DNA from: Bog-756 sp963812885
Lineage (GTDB): Bacteria; Actinomycetota; Acidimicrobiia; Acidimicrobiales; RAAP-2
Direction of reading: 5' to 3'
DNA: 64,000 nucleotides
NCBI GenBank assembly: GCA_963812885.1
Contig: CAWEWZ010000004.1
Span: forward strand, 130,212 to 194,211
Position numbers and translations under genes: made by a program. This document shows, one piece after another, positions 63,177 to 64,000 of the stretch; the first letter of the stretch is position 1; every line of letters starts with the position of its first letter. Below the pieces are notes generated by a model, which made no database searches, was not told the origin of the DNA, and worked only from the letters and a program-made list of their open reading frames with translations.

Positions 63177-64000
63177 TCAGCCGGCTGCGGACGCCTTCTT
63201 CGTTCGCCTCCGAGTCTTGGCTGTCAGCAGGAGCCCGATGTGGTCGGCCGCTCGGCGATCCTCCTCGGCAACCCCGTCGGTGTAGTGACGGGCCATCTGC
63301 ACGGTCGACCAGCCCAGCCGGACCTGCTTCTGAGCTTCGGAGATCACCGAGTCGATCTGGGTGGCATGGAAGTGGCGGAGCGAGTGGAGGTGGACATCCG
63401 GAGCCACCTCAGCTTTGGTCCGCACTTTGGCGAAGACGTGGCTGATGTTGTCCGGGTGCGGCGGAATCTCACCGCCAGGCTCGAAGGAGAACACGAAGGA
63501 ATCTGGTGTCAGCTTCAAGCCGCAGGACCGAGCCAGCGAATCCTGCTCGTGCCGAAGCTCGGCGAGCTCCGAGAGGGTCACTGTGTCGAGGGCGACCCTC
63601 CGTGTGCTGGACCGGGTCTTCGGCTGGCGGGCCTCGGCTCCGTCCGGAGTGCTCACCACGCCCTCGTCGATCATGACGGTCCCGGCCTTGGTGTCGAGAT
63701 CGTTCCAACGGACGGCGCAGGCCTCCCCCCTCCGCATGCCGGTGGCGGCAACCAGGCGGATGAGCACGGCCACCCGCACTTCAGCCACCCGGGCCGCCTC
63801 CAGGAGGGCCAGCACCTCCGCCGGTTCCGGCGAGCGGACCGCCTTGGGCCGCTCGGACGGACCCCACGAGGGCAGCTCGGTGTCTGCCACCGGGTTGGGA
63901 AGCACGTTGCCACTCCACTTCCGGGCCAGTCGGCATGCCCGGTTGAGGAGGGCCCGGGCGAGCCGGACGGTCGTGTAGCCGGCACCGCCCTCCTTCAAGT
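63177..64000 (-). CDS. Tyrosine recombinase/integrase (N-terminus beyond right edge)
   Basis: At least 274 residues of the C-terminal catalytic part. An SAM-like core-binding segment (TTVRLARALLNRACRLARKW) is followed by catalytic Arg in ATGMRRGEA, a Lys-bearing beta region, HSLR (HxxR box) in LHSLRHFHAT, Trp in GWSTVQMA replacing the second His, and nucleophile Tyr in ARHYTD. The C-terminal tail is basic. It should recombine at the tRNA-Thr gene expected just past the edge, the partner of the fragment at 50416. Confidence 0.9.
   Translation of the reverse strand, partial: LKEGGAGYTTVRLARALLNRACRLARKWSGNVLPNPVADTELPSWGPSERPKAVRSPEPAEVLALLEAARVAEVRVAVLIRLVAATGMRRGEACAVRWNDLDTKAGTVMIDEGVVSTPDGAEARQPKTRSSTRRVALDTVTLSELAELRHEQDSLARSCGLKLTPDSFVFSFEPGGEIPPHPDNISHVFAKVRTKAEVAPDVHLHSLRHFHATQIDSVISEAQKQVRLGWSTVQMARHYTDGVAEEDRRAADHIGLLLTAKTRRRTKKASAAG

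Larger units (their letters stand above)
50416..64000. mobile_element. Integrated genomic island with copper-type cargo (right end outside window)
   Basis: Left boundary is the tRNA-Thr 3' fragment; the right side has an excisionase-like HTH gene and a tyrosine integrase on the minus strand running off the edge. Cargo: two P1B ATPases, BlaI/M56 pair, CtaG, membrane proteins, lipoprotein and HMA chaperone. Replication-like features are an ssb-like remnant and iterons. No conjugation genes are visible, so it may be mobilised in trans or continue past the edge. Size is at least 13.6 kb. Confidence 0.7.

Overview
The window is high-GC DNA with dense operons, many GTG starts and many 4-base stop/start overlaps. 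Gene content fits an actinobacterium: mycothiol-type isomerase, F420-type nitroreductase, CarD, DisA, ClpC, ergothioneine genes. The core order (zinc metalloprotease-tilS-hpt-folE-folP-folB-folK-DUF2520-panC-coaX ... clpC ... radA-disA, carD-ispD-ispF-rlmB) is the block I know from Mycobacterium tuberculosis around Rv3579c-Rv3626c. The xenobiotic/acyl-CoA genes and overall style suggest class Acidimicrobiia, but that is inference.

Layout. 1-10 kb: a partial GAF-GGDEF cyclase, then acyl-CoA/xenobiotic genes (TetR, Ddn-like reductase, SDR, two CaiB/BaiF CoA-transferases, amidohydrolase, enoyl-CoA hydratase, DoxX, P450). 10-11 kb: ECF sigma factor plus zinc anti-sigma factor. 11-22 kb: tRNA-lysidine, purine salvage, folate, pantothenate/CoA and NAD genes. 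22-26.4 kb: sulfatase, SRPBCC protein, a secreted Lys/Ala-rich protein, polyprenyl synthase. 26.5-35.2 kb: clpC, radA-disA, carD-ispD-ispF-rlmB. 35.2-39.4 kb: DUF427, a lipoamide-dehydrogenase-like enzyme, egtD and egtB. 39.9-46.2 kb: a flavin/heme/Fe-S membrane electron-transfer operon (small membrane protein, ApbE, ferric-reductase-like protein, NuoF-like protein, ferredoxin) followed by a two-component pair. 46.2-50.3 kb: envelope and beta-propeller proteins.

50.4-64 kb is a probable integrated genomic island. It starts at a 42-nt 3' fragment of a tRNA-Thr(UGU) gene and runs to a tyrosine integrase cut by the right edge. Its cargo looks like copper homeostasis: two P1B ATPases, an HMA chaperone, CtaG, DUF5134 and neighbouring membrane/lipoproteins, with a BlaI/CopY repressor and an M56 sensor protease. 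Four copies of ACTAC-N5-GTAGT lie before blaI, the membrane operon and the HMA/ATPase pair and define a likely regulon. Between cargo and integrase is a 1.4-kb region with 93-bp inverted repeats carrying 11 copies of an 11-bp iteron, a broken ssb-like gene, 104-bp direct repeats and strong hairpins, probably a replication or recombination control region.

Caution: many conserved genes (tilS, panC, nadB, clpC, polyprenyl synthase, ispD, both ATPases) are broken by single-base indels, mostly one extra G or C, while catalytic motifs stay intact on both sides. This looks like residual sequencing or assembly error rather than decay, so gene ends in these places are reconstructions.
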